NCBI GenBank assembly: GCA_026182355.1
Contig: JAPFBL010000119.1
Span: 2,366,001 to 2,430,000, forward strand
Length of the DNA: 64,000 nucleotides
Source of the DNA: Hermatobates lingyangjiaoensis
Lineage: Eukaryota > Arthropoda > Insecta > Hemiptera > Hermatobatidae
Direction: 5' to 3'
Shown: piece by piece, positions 32,581-43,590 of the stretch
How the letters are laid out: each line of letters begins with the position of its first letter
How positions within the stretch are numbered: the stretch's first letter is position 1
The notes under the pieces: model-generated
Seen by the model: the letters and a program-made list of their open reading frames with translations, nothing else
Database searches by the model: none
What the model was told of the DNA's origin: nothing
Translations under genes and position numbers: made by a program

Positions 32581-33004
32581 TATATAGAACACTCCTTTTT
32601 ATACTATTCTTTTTTAAACCCATTATCTATTTTATTAACTTTTATAACCTTTTATATACGCATATAGCAATGTACACTCCTATTTATATAACTTTTCTTT
32701 TGGGCATTCGATACCACTTCTCTGTTTTATTCATTTTGTCCAGCCTGTTACTTGGCCTCTTCCTTTTTAAGCTTAACCCTCTTAATAGGAACTTGGTTTC
32801 TAGCATCGAATCTCTCTGTCTGAAGATCGCGAATGACGAGACTGTGGTTCACGAAACCAGATCTGCTACCTGTTTATACCTACATATATCTATCGTTCCT
32901 CTCCTTTCCTCAGCACCAACTCCTATTCTGATGACGTCGATTCATCTAAATATAAAAGTGATAATATAGAATTTGTTTAAATGATATTTCCGCCTGCTTA
33001 CACC
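32581..33004. other. T-rich DNA with a 143-codon plus frame, unknown
   Basis: The frame at 32538-32969 starts inside the family A tail and passes through T-rich sequence, giving Phe/Leu/Tyr-rich residues. 32780-32940 is less AT-rich (TCTGTCTGAAGATCGCGAAT, TTCTGATGACGTCGATTC) and may be another worn terminal unit. I do not count it as a gene. Confidence 0.35.
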
Positions 33005-33180
33005 AATATATATATACAGCTCAAAAACGAAGAAAAGCAACACACAGAGAAAGAGACACACTTACAAACTCAAATTTTCTGATGATCCGTCTTCAGGAGA
33101 AAAGAGAATGGGCGACCAAGCACGCCTGAAGCTCAGCGGCAGGAAATCCATATATATATATATATATATATAGACTTTTA
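33005..33180 (-). repeat. Family B terminal unit, minus, next to (TA)n
   Basis: AGAAAGAGACACACTTACAA, ACTCAAATTTTCTGATGATC, CGTCTTCAGGAGAAAAGAG and CCAAGCACGCC are the reverse complement of the 24239-24400 unit. The core lacks an intact GAAA pairing (TTTTCTGATGATCCGTCTTC). (TA)n lies at about 33152-33171. Confidence 0.75.
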
Positions 33181-33309
33181 TATGAATTTATGTTAAATGT
33201 TGAATTGAATTGTAAGAATCTGCACTGTGGATCTGTTAAGAAATGACAAATACCATATTTTTTTGAGTATTATTACCAACATATTTTTTTGGCGGATTAT
33301 TGTTTGATT
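33181..33309. other. AT-rich DNA
   Basis: Nothing recognised. Confidence 0.5.
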
Positions 33310-34250
33310 TTGTGGAAGTATTTCAGTTGATTAGTGTAATGGTTAAAGTTAATTGTAACTATTGGATGAGTAAATTTGCTAGGATGTGCAGATACAGACC
33401 TGGCAGGTGGCCAGTACAGGAAGGTCATTGACTTGCAGCACTCTGCCGGGGTGGCGAATTCAAGGCTCAAGTGTAACTACCACTCTTCAGCCATTTTTGA
33501 AAGACTTGATGAAGAGGTTTCCTTATACTTCGATAAAAAAAAAATGAAGGGAATACGCGTTTGACGATAAGTCAATAGGAATAGCATTAAATACATATTT
33601 ACTTTGATGATATGAATCGTCTCTAAGGCAGTCGATACATTACAGGAAGGATATTACCCCTAGTTTTACTGGGATGTGATAATTTTGCAGTGGTGAAAAG
33701 TGATGTTTATTTTGGCATGGATAAGAAGGCGTGAGAAGGAGTGCCTCCAACGGCCAACCCCCTCCCCCCTTCTTCACCGATCCACGTTTGTTTAAAGATG
33801 AAAAAAATCCCGCTCCGGTCGGCATAATGAGGCAGAGGCCCCCGGGGGGTAACCAGTTTCAAATTATACCTTCCCGACCATCCACCCTACTCCTCTTATA
33901 TCCCAAATTCATTATCCTATAATGATTTATTTGCTTTCCTCTCCAACATTAAATCCATGTTTGAGAAGGCTAATTTGTTTCAGTTTGTAATTTACCAACT
34001 TATTAATGACTATATTACTTGTTATTGCGGAGATGTAGAGGATGCGGGAGTGATGCTCTAATTTGTTTAACAAGGGTCAGAAAGGACAAGGGCCTGCCTG
34101 AATCACGTCAGTCCTATAACGGAATAGTTTCTCAACAACAAATACAGTTCTCCTCTTTCACTTCATTATCAGTTGCCGTTATGAAGCCTCCTAACCCATT
34201 CAAATCATTTTAGATACCACATTAAATAAAGCAATTTGAAATAATAAGGC
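33310..34250. other. Cluster of GC-richer unknown sequence, possible SINE-like head
   Basis: TTAGTGTAATGGTTA (33333-33347) fits an RNA polymerase III A box. GTCATTGACTTGCAGCACTC and GCCGGGGTGGCGAATTCAAG (33448-33467) could be tRNA-like, but the spacing is too wide for a normal head. 33725-33905 contains C- and G-runs, and 34020-34200 is also less AT-rich. No sustained coding frame was recognised. Confidence 0.35.
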
Positions 34251-34499
34251 ATTTTACAGGAGAAACTCTGAACATACACAAATACACTCCTCATAAACAA
34301 ACAAATATAATTTATTTAATGAGAATTAAAAATTAAGAATTAAAAATGCTAAAAGTCTAATAGCGGATAAAATTGGATGTACCTTCATGTGTCTACAATT
34401 TTAAGATTTTCAATTTGTTAAACAGGAGCATCTGTTTGAAGTAAGCTACGTGCTTCTGATTAGATAGAAAGTTATTAGTTTATTTATATTTATTTAAGC
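34251..34499. other. AT-rich DNA
   Basis: Nothing recognised. Confidence 0.5.
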
Positions 34500-34750
34500 T
34501 TATTGTTACCTGTTTTATGTATTTCATAGTTAGGTAGAGAGTGTGGAAACAGGTAGGCAGGGAAGAAGGTGGTGCGAAGACTCGGTGGGCGATTGCGGCC
34601 TGATAAGCCGGCTGCCATTGTCCCGGCCAATCTCCTAACCAGCTACATCAATCCTCGGCTCCTGCGGCCTCTATCTCGCCATCACCAGCTCAACCCCCGC
34701 CCTATTCACAAACCTGCTTCCCGACATATCTATCCCTAGCTTCCTATCTC
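34500..34750. other. GC-rich block, possibly PLE-internal or a decayed gene
   Basis: 34555-34730 is strongly C/G-rich (GCGATTGCGGCCTGATAAGC, CATTGTCCCGGCCAATCTCC). No open frame or known repeat signature is visible. Confidence 0.3.
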
Positions 34751-34914
34751 TCCACTAATAGCAATCATTGTCTCGTATAGTTGAACTGGAAAAAAACATG
34801 TTTTCTTTGAAGATTTCTTAATCCAAAGAAAGCTGCACACTTCCAGTAGATTTCGAGCAGTTAAATAGATAATATGATATGCAATATATATTTTCCCTTA
34901 ATAAACGGAAATAC

Positions 34915-35104
34915 GATCCAAAATGGACATAATACGAGTTCAAAAGCGAAGAAGAGTAACAGATAGAGTAAAACACACACTTAATACTGAAATTTTCGGA
35001 AAATCCGTGTTCTGGGGAAAAGAGAAAGAGAGACCAAGCACGTTGTAGACGAACGGAAAATGACCAATATATTTACTTTAAAAACAGAAAGTCAATCCAA
35101 ACTG
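34915..35104 (-). repeat. Family B terminal unit, minus
   Basis: GTTCAAAAGCGAAGAAGAG, AACACACACTTAATACTGAA, ATTTTCGGAAAATCCGTG and GGGGAAAAGAGAAAGAGAGACC, then CACGTTGTAGACG. The core is eroded (TTCTGGGG for TTCAGGAG). Confidence 0.7.
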
Positions 35105-35340
35105 GACACAAACAAGTTCAAAAATAAAGGACAGTAACACACAGAGAAAGAGACACATTTACTGACTCAAATTATAGGGTAATTCGTCTTCAGAGTAAAG
35201 AGAGTGGGAGACTAAGTAAGCCGGAAACGTAACGATGGTCAGTGCCTTTCTGGCGTGCTTGGTCTCTCACTCTTTTTTCTCCTGAAGATGGATTATCCGA
35301 AAAATTGAGTTAGTAAGTGTGTCTCTTTCTCTGTTTGTAT
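35105..35340. repeat. Family B head-to-head pair
   Basis: Minus unit 35105-35225 (ACACACAGAGAAAGAGACAC, TAATTCGTCTTCAGAG) faces plus unit 35245-35340 (TGGCGTGCTTGGTCTCTCAC, CTCCTGAAGATGGATTATCC). Both ends match the family's TGTGTCTCTTTCTCTG outer end. Confidence 0.75.
35279..35309 (+). ncRNA. Hammerhead-like motif, family B, extended stem II
   Basis: CTC/GAG stem I (35279-35281/35307-35309), core CTGAAGA (35282-35288), unpaired U, stem II GGA/TCC, GAAA (35299-35302), UU context (35305-35306). Stem II is re-formed with different bases from the 24322 copy (GGA/TCC against GG/CC). Confidence 0.5.
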
Positions 35341-35359
35341 ATATACCATATGCATCAAT

Positions 35360-35450
35360 GTGGATAAAGAACCATAGAAATATTAAAAACATACACTTCC
35401 AGTCTGTAATTTTTGGTTTGACTCGTCATCAAGAGAGACATTTACAATAC
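35360..35450 (-). repeat. PLE-like terminal unit, minus, variant
   Basis: AAAAACATACACTTCCAGTC, TAATTTTTGGTTTGACTCGT and CATCAAGAGAGAC give, on the minus strand, a CTTGATGA core, GAGTCAAACC and AAAAATTACAGACTGGAAGT. This is a relative of families B and 24472. A similar unit with the same GGTTGATGA/GACTCGTCAT words lies at 44935-45200. Confidence 0.5.
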
Positions 35451-37409
35451 CTTATCACTGCAAATTACCCTGCAAAGTTGGGGAGTTGATTATATCATAC
35501 TGAAATGAGTTAAGAAACAATATTTTTAAATACAGTACATGTAGTATGTATAAAATTATATATTTAATGGGAGCTTTCGAGTTAAAATATTAAGAAAACT
35601 CACCACTAGCGAAATTTGTACCACTGAAGAAGCTCTTCAGTGTAATTCTGGAATTTGAAATGCTCCAGGTCTCGATTATACCTTATAATAAATGCGTTTA
35701 TATTATTCTTTGCGAAGCCATTTTTTTTTGTACATTTCGCATTTTAATTTTTATTTTATCAGTTTTGAAAGTTATTTCTTTTTTTTTTTTGATTTTTGTT
35801 AAAGAATAGTATTGTTCATACTCACTTTCCTCTCTTATTATGATATTTTTGATTTATGATTATTTCATTCCACTTTCTTTCATTTTATTTTTGACTTTTG
35901 TTATTATTTGTTTACCTTCAACGGCTTTATGATTATAATGTTGGCGACACTGAGTAAACTATATTGATGGCAGGGATATTGTTTGATAAGATCATTAAAA
36001 GAGAGAGTTTCGTGCACAAAGATATTGTTGTGTCCTTAACATTGCATAGGTTCATATTTTCTCAATTCATCAGTTCAACTACCAAAAACCTTCTTGATAT
36101 GTAGTTGTTTGTATTCCTTGTATTTCGTGCCTCCAGATTTATTGTAGTTAGTTCCATAAGCTAAGAAGGTACTCCGTCATACTAATATGTAAGGGGGGTT
36201 TATAGTAAGCAAAAAATTGCAATAGATTTGAACTCTGCTTAAAAAGGTTCATTATTATTATTGATTTGGTTGGATTTAAAAGGGAGATTGATTGGCTTTG
36301 AAACTCTTTTCCTGTTTCGAACCTAATATTTTTTGAATTGACATTTGTGGTGTTTTACTTTCTTTTTTTTTTTTGTTGAGTTATTACACCTGACGTAAAT
36401 GTTGACTCTTCTGACTTTTTTGCAGATATTTTTACTGTTTTATAGTTGAATAAAAATTATATACCGATATTCATCCCAACTTTAATCAATATAATTAATT
36501 ATGAGTTATTACCCTTCATAGAAGCTCAAGTCGATGTAATAATATTACATAGTTTTAAGTGCATTCTGAAATATGTGTAAATATATATTTAAAACAAATA
36601 CACTTAAATATGTTCTAAAATAAGTATCCTTATTTAGTAAGTTTTTATTTTTAATTAAAATCATCAGATAATTTGAAATACACTTAAGATTATTTAGACA
36701 TTTAATGCTATTTGCAGTAAGTTTCAAAAGTTGAAACAAAGTTCTAATTTGATGAGCTAAAGGAGGAGCTCTTGAATCCTATTTCATGATGTACTGTGTT
36801 GAAAGAGGTTGAGAAATGGTATGTTGTAAACTGAAAAACTTAGAACTTCGCTAGTAACTTTGTAGGGATTCTAAAAAAGAAACTTTTAAAAGGAAGGCTG
36901 ATGCGTTTAGAATCGATACTTCCTAAAAACTCAAGTATTAAAAAAGTGAGTTTTATCATCGATTGATATCTCTCGACTATTACATTCATCTTCATAATAA
37001 AAAAAAGATTTGGAAATTTTTATTAAATATTTACTGAAAGTTAGTTTTATTTATACGTAAAAAAATTTTTCCTCGTATGAATTTAAAAAAAATACAAACT
37101 TTAAATTTTAGTTCAACATTTATGTTATTTTTGTTAATGTATTTTAATAAACTTTTTAAAAATTTAATGAATTTGAAAACTACTTTAATACTTTTTTTTA
37201 TGGACGAAATTCATAATATTAACAATGAGTCTAATAATAATGTTTATTATTCAACCAGCTCAAAACTGCTTAAGATTCTTTTACTGATTAGTTTTTGCAA
37301 GTGCTGATAGATTTGGTGTCACTTTTCTAATTTCATCGTTTATTTCATTGGAGAAGATGTAAATTTGTTGGGTTTCAGCGGAGGTGATGTGAGGAATCCG
37401 TTACAGTAT
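35451..37409. other. AT-rich DNA with one small hairpin
   Basis: CACTGAAGA/TCTTCAGTG (35633-35652 region) forms a 9-bp hairpin beside GAATTTGAAATGCTCCAGG, possibly a worn PLE unit. Otherwise nothing is supported. Confidence 0.45.
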
Positions 37410-37870
37410 CATCTTTCTTAATTAAGTTCAGTAGGTTCATATTTACAATTCGTGATTAGAATATCGTTTCTGTTTTCATTTAGCATTGTGGGTAGTATAA
37501 CTGGAACCAAACTCCCTACCACCTCCATACCATACTCCTTAATCGTGGGAAAAGAGAAAAGCCTGATGATATGAATAAACGTGACTCTGCCGTGATGAAC
37601 AGCTTGCGTATAGGACACATCAAGCTGACGATCAAAAAGTTTTCACTTTCTATATACAATGTGTAAAGCTGTTTTGATGGTGTCTTACATTTTGCAAAAC
37701 AACCCTACACGTGTTTGTGGAACAGTGTATCTTGGATTACCGTCAAACGTGGCAGTACTTTTCATCATGCAGCTGATATACAATTCTCAAACTTGTCGGA
37801 GTTGCTTGAAAAACATTTATGAGATTTTATTAATTACTATATACAATTCCATTGTTGTTTGACTATAAAG
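37410..37870. other. Slightly GC-richer block, no recognised gene
   Basis: A minus frame (37618-37418) and a plus frame (37659-37862) cover this stretch, but neither shows a known motif. The composition is less AT-biased than the flanks, so it may be an old repeat or a conserved noncoding element. Confidence 0.3.
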
Positions 37871-39134
37871 AATTTTAGTAGTAGATAAAGCATCTGATCA
37901 CTGGACCTCTATGGATTTCAAGTAGGAAGGTGCGCTAATATTCTCAGTAAGTGATGCTCAAAAAAACTATTTATTTAACATGGCTGTAGACAAAACAATG
38001 AACCACTCATAATTATACAAATTTGTTTCATACCTATTACGAACTACTTGACAAATTGTTTTCAATTAATTTCTCTTTTTAATTCTTACCAATAAGTTAT
38101 TTACTGTAGATGGAGGCAGTTGGTTAATGTGGTATATTACTCATACTTGGAAATTATGGCAGCTTCCCCACGTAAACAAAACTATGTTAACAAAACAACA
38201 CTATTTTAACTTACTGAGTATTTCTTTGGTTTATCTATAAAAAAAATATTATCTACAGAAGCAAATTAAAGGATACAATTACAAATTTAAATATGAAGGT
38301 CAAGAAGACATATTTGTAGTGAGATGATAGAAATAGTTATTGGATAGGTTGGTTTAAAACTTTCACGAGTTTTCAATTGGTAGCTTGAAAAGCAAATTTA
38401 TTTGCAGTATACAAAGCTATTGAGACAGTAATATATCAAACTTAACACTAGCAAAGAAGAAATAGAACTTTATAATTAATATTTTATTGACATGAACAGT
38501 TGAAGAAATTTTGAACTATTAAATATTTACTCATAAAATACTATGACAATAATACTAACGTGGCTTTCTTGATTTCAACTAATTTTAGATTATTGAGCTT
38601 AGCCGTTGACGAATACCTTGTCTTATATAAAACTTAAATCGAAAATTCATATGTAAAATATTATTAAGTAGTTGTCTGTATGGCTTTCAAAGGATGAATT
38701 GACAAATTTTTGTCATTGACTTACTCCTTAGGTAATTATCTATGTAAACGCTCAAGAACACGATGACTTACAATATCAAGGACGTGTAAATAGAAATAGA
38801 GTTAATATTTTTTTGATTATTGGAGATATTGGGTCAATGTGAGCCACCTAGATTTAATATGTAGGTGACTAGGATTTGACTTCTACCATGAGAGAGCCGA
38901 ATGATTAATGGAATCATCCTGATAAAAACCAATCCTGCAGTTATGCAGACTGAAGTAAAAAATCAATTTTCCTTTCGAGAAACAATTTTTTTTTTTCAAT
39001 TTACTTGAAAATTTGAAACACCAGATAAGAAAGATAAAAAAATGTATCTAGAAGAGTGGTAAGAACAGGTATTCAGAAGGAGGACATAACGAAATATTGT
39101 CAAGGAAAGTCTGCTCCCTCGTTATATATAAAGT
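37871..39134. other. AT-rich DNA, no gene seen
   Basis: No supported feature. Confidence 0.55.
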
Positions 39135-39310
39135 TCAGACGCCTCCCTGCCTCTCTGCAAAACACATCCTCTCCTGATGACGATGATAATTATCGAAGAA
39201 TATTATAAAATCCCTTGCAAAAAATTGCCATAAAATTTATATTTTCAAAATGGCAAATCTTTAAAAACACATGTAAAACAACACTAATACAACGTAAGGA
39301 GACACGAAAA
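39135..39310 (+). repeat. PLE-like terminal unit fragment
   Basis: TCTGCAAAACACATCCTCTC then CTGATGACGATGATAATTAT and CGAAGAATATT: the CTGATGA box and stem II (GATGATAATTATC) are present but GAAA has become GAAG. AAAACACATGTAAAACAACA near 39266-39285 resembles the outer end of a family A minus unit. Confidence 0.5.
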
Positions 39311-39529
39311 AAGTAGCGCCTCATTGATGCATATAAATAATGAAAATCATCATATTGATTTGACCGGAGCTAAATTTATTAATGAAAAATCGATATGCTT
39401 AAGAAATATTATCGAATCCTCTCTGATTAATTTTGATAGATCAAATATTATAAACATTAGTACCGGACATTTCTAACTCGATTCTTTCTTGACAAGGGTA
39501 ATAGCCTCTTCTAAGAGGGTTTACAGCTA

Positions 39530-39775
39530 GAGGATAGTTTTTTACTCTTTCTTCATGTACTTCTTTGTTTCCCCAAATATCCCTGCCTGGACTATTGTGC
39601 TTTCCTGCACTTTACACTCTTTTAAAATATCACTCTTCCCAAAGCACTCTTCTCAGCCCCTCACTAGATGTTTCTGCATCTAGTGTTGTGGTTGAGTTTT
39701 TGACTCTGACGAAGACCACTTGTTGTGGTTGAAAGATCTTAGTCTTTTTTTCATTTCTTATTGTGGTAATCATAT
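39530..39775 (+). repeat. Family A terminal unit with 5' extension
   Basis: 39585-39660 (CCTGGACTATTGTGCTTTCC, CACTTTACACTCTTTTAAAA) matches 46507-46555 and precedes the core. This shows that the full family A unit is longer than the usual solo copy. It ends TTTCATTTCTTATTGTGG. The CACGTG tail is missing. Confidence 0.75.
39702..39744 (+). ncRNA. Hammerhead-like motif, family A, with re-paired stem II
   Basis: GACT/AGTC stem I (39702-39705/39741-39744), core CTGACGA (39706-39712), stem II ACCAC/GTGGT with loop TTGTT, GAAA (39731-39734), AGATCT, UU context. Compared with the usual ACCGC...ACGGT, the G-C pair is A-T and the C/A mismatch above it is C-G. Both changes keep or improve pairing. 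Confidence 0.55.
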
Positions 39776-40629
39776 ATTATTTTAAATGAAGTTCTTTATA
39801 TTATGTATGTATAATGCATATAATAAATAATATATACAAGCAGAAATGTCACTTTAAACACATATAACTCTATAGCTAATGGATAACCACAAATCCAATA
39901 CAAAAATGAATAAATTGTCTTTCGAGGTACTTCTTTGGTAATTCTGAAAATGTTTCTTAGATTGAAGTAAGCCTTCCAGAATTATAATTTTTCTGTATTT
40001 CAGGTCTCATACATTCTATATTACATGTTTCCCTTTAGGTTGAAAGCATATAAAGTCGCCGGTTATCATTTGATTATGTTTGTTGAGTGAACATATTTAC
40101 ATTACTTGCAGTCTTTGATTGTCAGTACTACTAATATTGCAAGCCAAAATAAACCGAATTGGTTTTACCAGTTGTTTAACTGAAGAACTGTTTTTTCAGT
40201 GTTTGCCAGCTGAACATTGGATTGTAGTAGGTGACTTGAAACAGGCTTCGTAATTTTGTAAGAAGGGGAGCAGATCGTGCTTGCTGCAGGCCAAATACCA
40301 TATTGCCCCTCCCTAAATATTAAATAATATTGACAAGTGAAATCTCCTACAGCTCTATTGTTGGACTCCAGTGGTCCTGGCGTGAGCCTCGACAAGTATA
40401 CTGCTCTAAAACAACTTATTAGCTTACTATATATGTTTTGATTTCCTTCTCTGATAAACAGTTACCTCTTTATACCATCCCAGAAATATTTTGAACAGAA
40501 TTTTTGAAATTCTGAAAAAAAATGTTTATAAATAAACATTATATTTGCGTTAAAGCAAATCATGTTTCATTGGAAAACTGTTTATAGCATTTATTTTCTT
40601 TATATCCTTGGTTAAGTATAATATATTAA
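39776..40629. other. AT-rich DNA, no gene seen
   Basis: A 76-codon minus frame at 40165-40395 shows no known motif. No other feature. Confidence 0.45.
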
Positions 40630-41010
40630 CCTATAAACCTCAATAAGAAATTCAGATGGGGTCATAATCTTTTGACCATATCACTGCTACATGTCAAAAT
40701 CGCACGAATCTTAATTGCAATGTAACTTGACAAGGGTCTATGACTTAGTTGAAAATCTTGTTCCCTTTACACATTTTTTTGTGGATTTTGCGATTTTTCC
40801 TTCACATATTTATTCAGTAAGCTGTAAATATAGATATCAAGATTTCACGTTAGGACTTGAAGTATCAGTGTTTATAACACTAATATGATGTATAAAAACT
40901 AACACCGATAGTATAAGTTGACGAAGATCACTTGTTTTGGTTAAAAGATTATGGTGATTTTTCTGATTTGCTGAGGTTTAGTCGTTTATACACCTATAAG
41001 CAATTTAATA
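40630..41010. repeat. Degenerate family A units
   Basis: A minus-like piece at 40630-40700 (AAACCTCAATAAGAAATTCA) and a plus piece at 40915-40985 (GTTGACGAAGATCACTTGTT, TTGGTTAAAAGATTATGG, GCTGAGGTTTAGTCG). Both are old copies with broken cores. Confidence 0.5.
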
Positions 41011-41571
41011 AAACGATTTCACGAACTTAAATAAAATACTTTTACAGAAAGGGTAAAAGTGACCTTCTGGGTTGTCAGGTTGTTCAGGCAAAGATTGAAA
41101 AGAAGTCAGTCTGACAATAGAGGACGGAGAAAAAGGTAACAGGAAAAATTTAGTTTACAGTGAGCTACCTGTAAAGGTCGTAAATTTTTTTTTGTATTGA
41201 ATTGGTGGTGTTTATACATATGCAGAAGTGTCACAATAAACACCCGTGACTTTATAGTCAAATTAAACTAAAAGAACGCATGGAAAAAACTGACACAGCT
41301 TACTTCTATATTCTAATTCTCGAATTAACACGCAAGGAAGAAAAAAGGAGTAATGTTGAGATGAAGAGGTACAAGTGAATATAGGAGAAAATATAACAAA
41401 AAGAACAATATTTCAGTAAAATAATATAACTGATTTATCAGTAATATAATATAGAATATACAACAAATAATTTGAAATATGGTTAAAAATAAACTACAAT
41501 AAGTTAATCTGAGTTGAATACTGAGAGAGTTGTTCTGGTATCTGGAGGACGTAAAAATGTACCTACTCTAC
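41011..41571. other. AT-rich DNA, no gene seen
   Basis: 41220-41255 (AGTGTCACAATAAACACCCG) resembles a family A outer end. Nothing else is supported. Confidence 0.4.
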
Positions 41572-41608
41572 AACTTTTCAGGTAAATTTCCAATTTACCT
41601 GAAAAGTT
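41572..41608. repeat. 17-bp perfect inverted repeat, 3-nt loop
   Basis: AACTTTTCAGGTAAATT (41572-41588) and its exact reverse complement (41592-41608) sit directly before the minisatellite. Confidence 0.9.
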
Positions 41609-41611
41609 CTA

Positions 41612-41865
41612 CACTTTGTGTTCGAATAAGGATTCTTTGTGTTCGAATAAGGATTCTGATTAAAGATTTTATGTGTTCGAATAAGGATTCTTTGTGTTCG
41701 AATAAGGATTCTGATTAAAGATTTTATGTGTTCGAATAAGGATTCTGATTAAGGATTCTTTGTGTTCGAATAAGGATTCTGATTAAGGATTCTTTGTGTT
41801 CGAATAAGGATTCTGATTAAGGATTCTTTGTGTTCGATTAACGATTCTGATTAATGATTTGGACA
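41612..41865 (+). repeat. Minisatellite, units GTGTTCGAATAAGGATTC and TGATTAAGGATTC
   Basis: Short modules, TTTGTGTTCGAATAAGGATT C, alternate with CTGATTAAGGATT or CTGATTAAAGATTTTA. At least eight GTTCGAATAAGGATTC modules are visible from 41617 to about 41815, the last copies degenerating to GTTCGATTAACGATTC. A plus frame through it gives a Cys-Val-Arg-Ile-Arg repeat peptide that is an artefact. Confidence 0.9.
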
Positions 41866-42053
41866 GGAATCATTAGCTTTTAATGTTGACCTTAACAGGA
41901 TCGTATAGTATTTTATACGATTCTCCCAAAAGTTTCTTTCTGTTGGGAGATTTTCATAAGCTGTTCTTACAAAAGGAAGGTTGACTTCTAACAATATGTT
42001 TAGAACAGTCTCTTAATAGGGCAACCATAGTTTATTGCACTGAATTAGCGGAT

Positions 42054-42055
<2 letters not shown>

Positions 42056-42099
<44 letters not shown>
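42056..42099. repeat. (TA)22 microsatellite
   Basis: Uninterrupted TA repeats. No ribozyme-like unit is adjacent, unlike most other long TA tracts here. Confidence 0.95.
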
Positions 42100-42101
<2 letters not shown>

Positions 42102-43059
42102 TGTCGATATATATTTATATGCATTTATAATCTTAATTACAGTAATAAAGTCTCTTTAATATACATGCGATTATGAGTAATGCAGGGAAATAAAATTTGA
42201 CTTATAAATTCCTGTTTTAAGTTTAAACATTGGTTGGTGTCTACAAAAAAGAGGCTGGATCATATTGTAATGGCATTTTATTTATATTATTTATTGGAAA
42301 TGTACAGCAGGCTTTTAAATATATCTGTCCTTCTCATTTGATTAGATTATTTAAACGGTTTTAAAGAGGAGCAGATGTAAAATAAAGGACACAGTTGCGT
42401 GGGAACGACGTTATCTGACAAAGGGACCTGTGTGGTTCTTGGTTATATCCCATAGAGACTGGGTGTAGGTGTTCTAATCAGCTCCACAACTGGACTTATT
42501 GTTCTGACAATATCCTTTGTTTCGTCTCTCACACTTGCATATCACTTGTTTGCCACCGACTGTTTAATATTAATGATTGTCTCTTCTCTGCTAATTGTCT
42601 AACTTATGACTCCTTTCTCTCTGCATAAAACTATGTTGCTTTAAATTTTCCCAAGAACTGATAAACCAGTTCACTTCGAAAACAAAATACATTATTAATT
42701 ACTTTTTTTTTAGATTTATTTAGTGAGATTAAGAAATATGATAACCATTTATGTATTATTCACGCAAACAGTATAGAGTGGTTGCCTAGAAATACCATCT
42801 GTATTTATCGATCTAATCGCTAGCTGTATTAACTGTAGATAATTCATCAAAAGTTATTACAACTTTTAAAATATTTCTTACGTAAGTTAGAGTAACTAAT
42901 ATTATTCTAACGCTTTGACATCGAGTAATAAGTGGCATAACGCTTTTTTTTTTTTTGGATAAAATATAATTTCAAATCTGTTTGTTGTTTTCCAAAACCC
43001 GCATTTAAAATGCTTTTAACTTTTAGTGCTGTTAGAGGGTAGGAAATTGTTGCCCATTT
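42100..43059. other. AT-rich DNA; 42380-42690 less AT-rich, unknown
   Basis: 42380-42640 contains moderately GC-rich sequence ending with TTCACTTCGAAAAC (42670-42683), which could be a worn PLE unit. There is no frame of note. Confidence 0.35.
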
Positions 43060-43340
43060 GGAACCAAATAGAATCATTTGGTACCGATTTTAGTTATGGG
43101 CGAGTCACCTGTTGAATCCACATTGAAAGTCTTAAATGTTGTCTATTTTAAATTTATTTAGAATAGGGATTTTAAACAAGTACTTGACATGGTACAGGCT
43201 CGAAACCGATGGCTTTGTGTACAACGTGCAAAAATTTATTCATCTCCTGCTCTTAATGAATTAAGGGCCTCAGTGGTATTGAATCCTAGATCTACCTGTC
43301 CAGAGGTGAGCATGTTAGCACTGTGCTAACCTAGTACCCA
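43060..43340 (-). repeat. tRNA-derived SINE, minus orientation
   Basis: AGTCTTAAATGTTG, ATAGGGATTTTAAACAAGTA, CAGGCTCGAAACCGATGG, the head GAATCCTAGATCTACCTGTC, and GTTAGCACTGTGCTAACCT (the A-box region, 43312-43330). The 3' CCTAA end is missing. Confidence 0.7.
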
Positions 43341-43519
43341 GAGAAGAATTGCAAAAAAAATTGCAATTCTTCTTAAGTTATGTTTATTTGTATAATTTCC
43401 ATTCCGTATAATCTCCTTTTTCAAATCTTCATTTATTTCTTTTTTCTTTTTGGCAACTCAGTGTTTTTCCATTGCAAACTTATTTTATTTCATCCTAGTT
43501 TTTCTTGGTCTAATTATAT
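43341..43519. other. AT-rich DNA
   Basis: Nothing recognised. Confidence 0.5.
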
Positions 43520-43590
43520 ATTTTTACTTTACTATAAGTAAAGTATAGTGATTGTGAAAAAATTCGATCTCGAGATTTTTTTGTATGCAG
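43520..43590 (-). repeat. Solo end of the 27100-27895 repeat family
   Basis: TTTACTTTACTATAAGTAAA, then GTATAGTGATTGTGAAAAAA and TTCGATCTCGAGATTT are the reverse complement of the 27845-27890 end. TACTTTACTATAAGTAAAGTA is an almost perfect palindrome. Confidence 0.65.

Noticed and set aside
41530..41718. Repeat peptide CVRIRIL...
   Set aside because: Produced by the minisatellite; period and degeneracy are those of DNA repeats.
41612..41865. CRISPR array
   Set aside because: No unique spacers of constant length; eukaryotic context; simple alternating modules.
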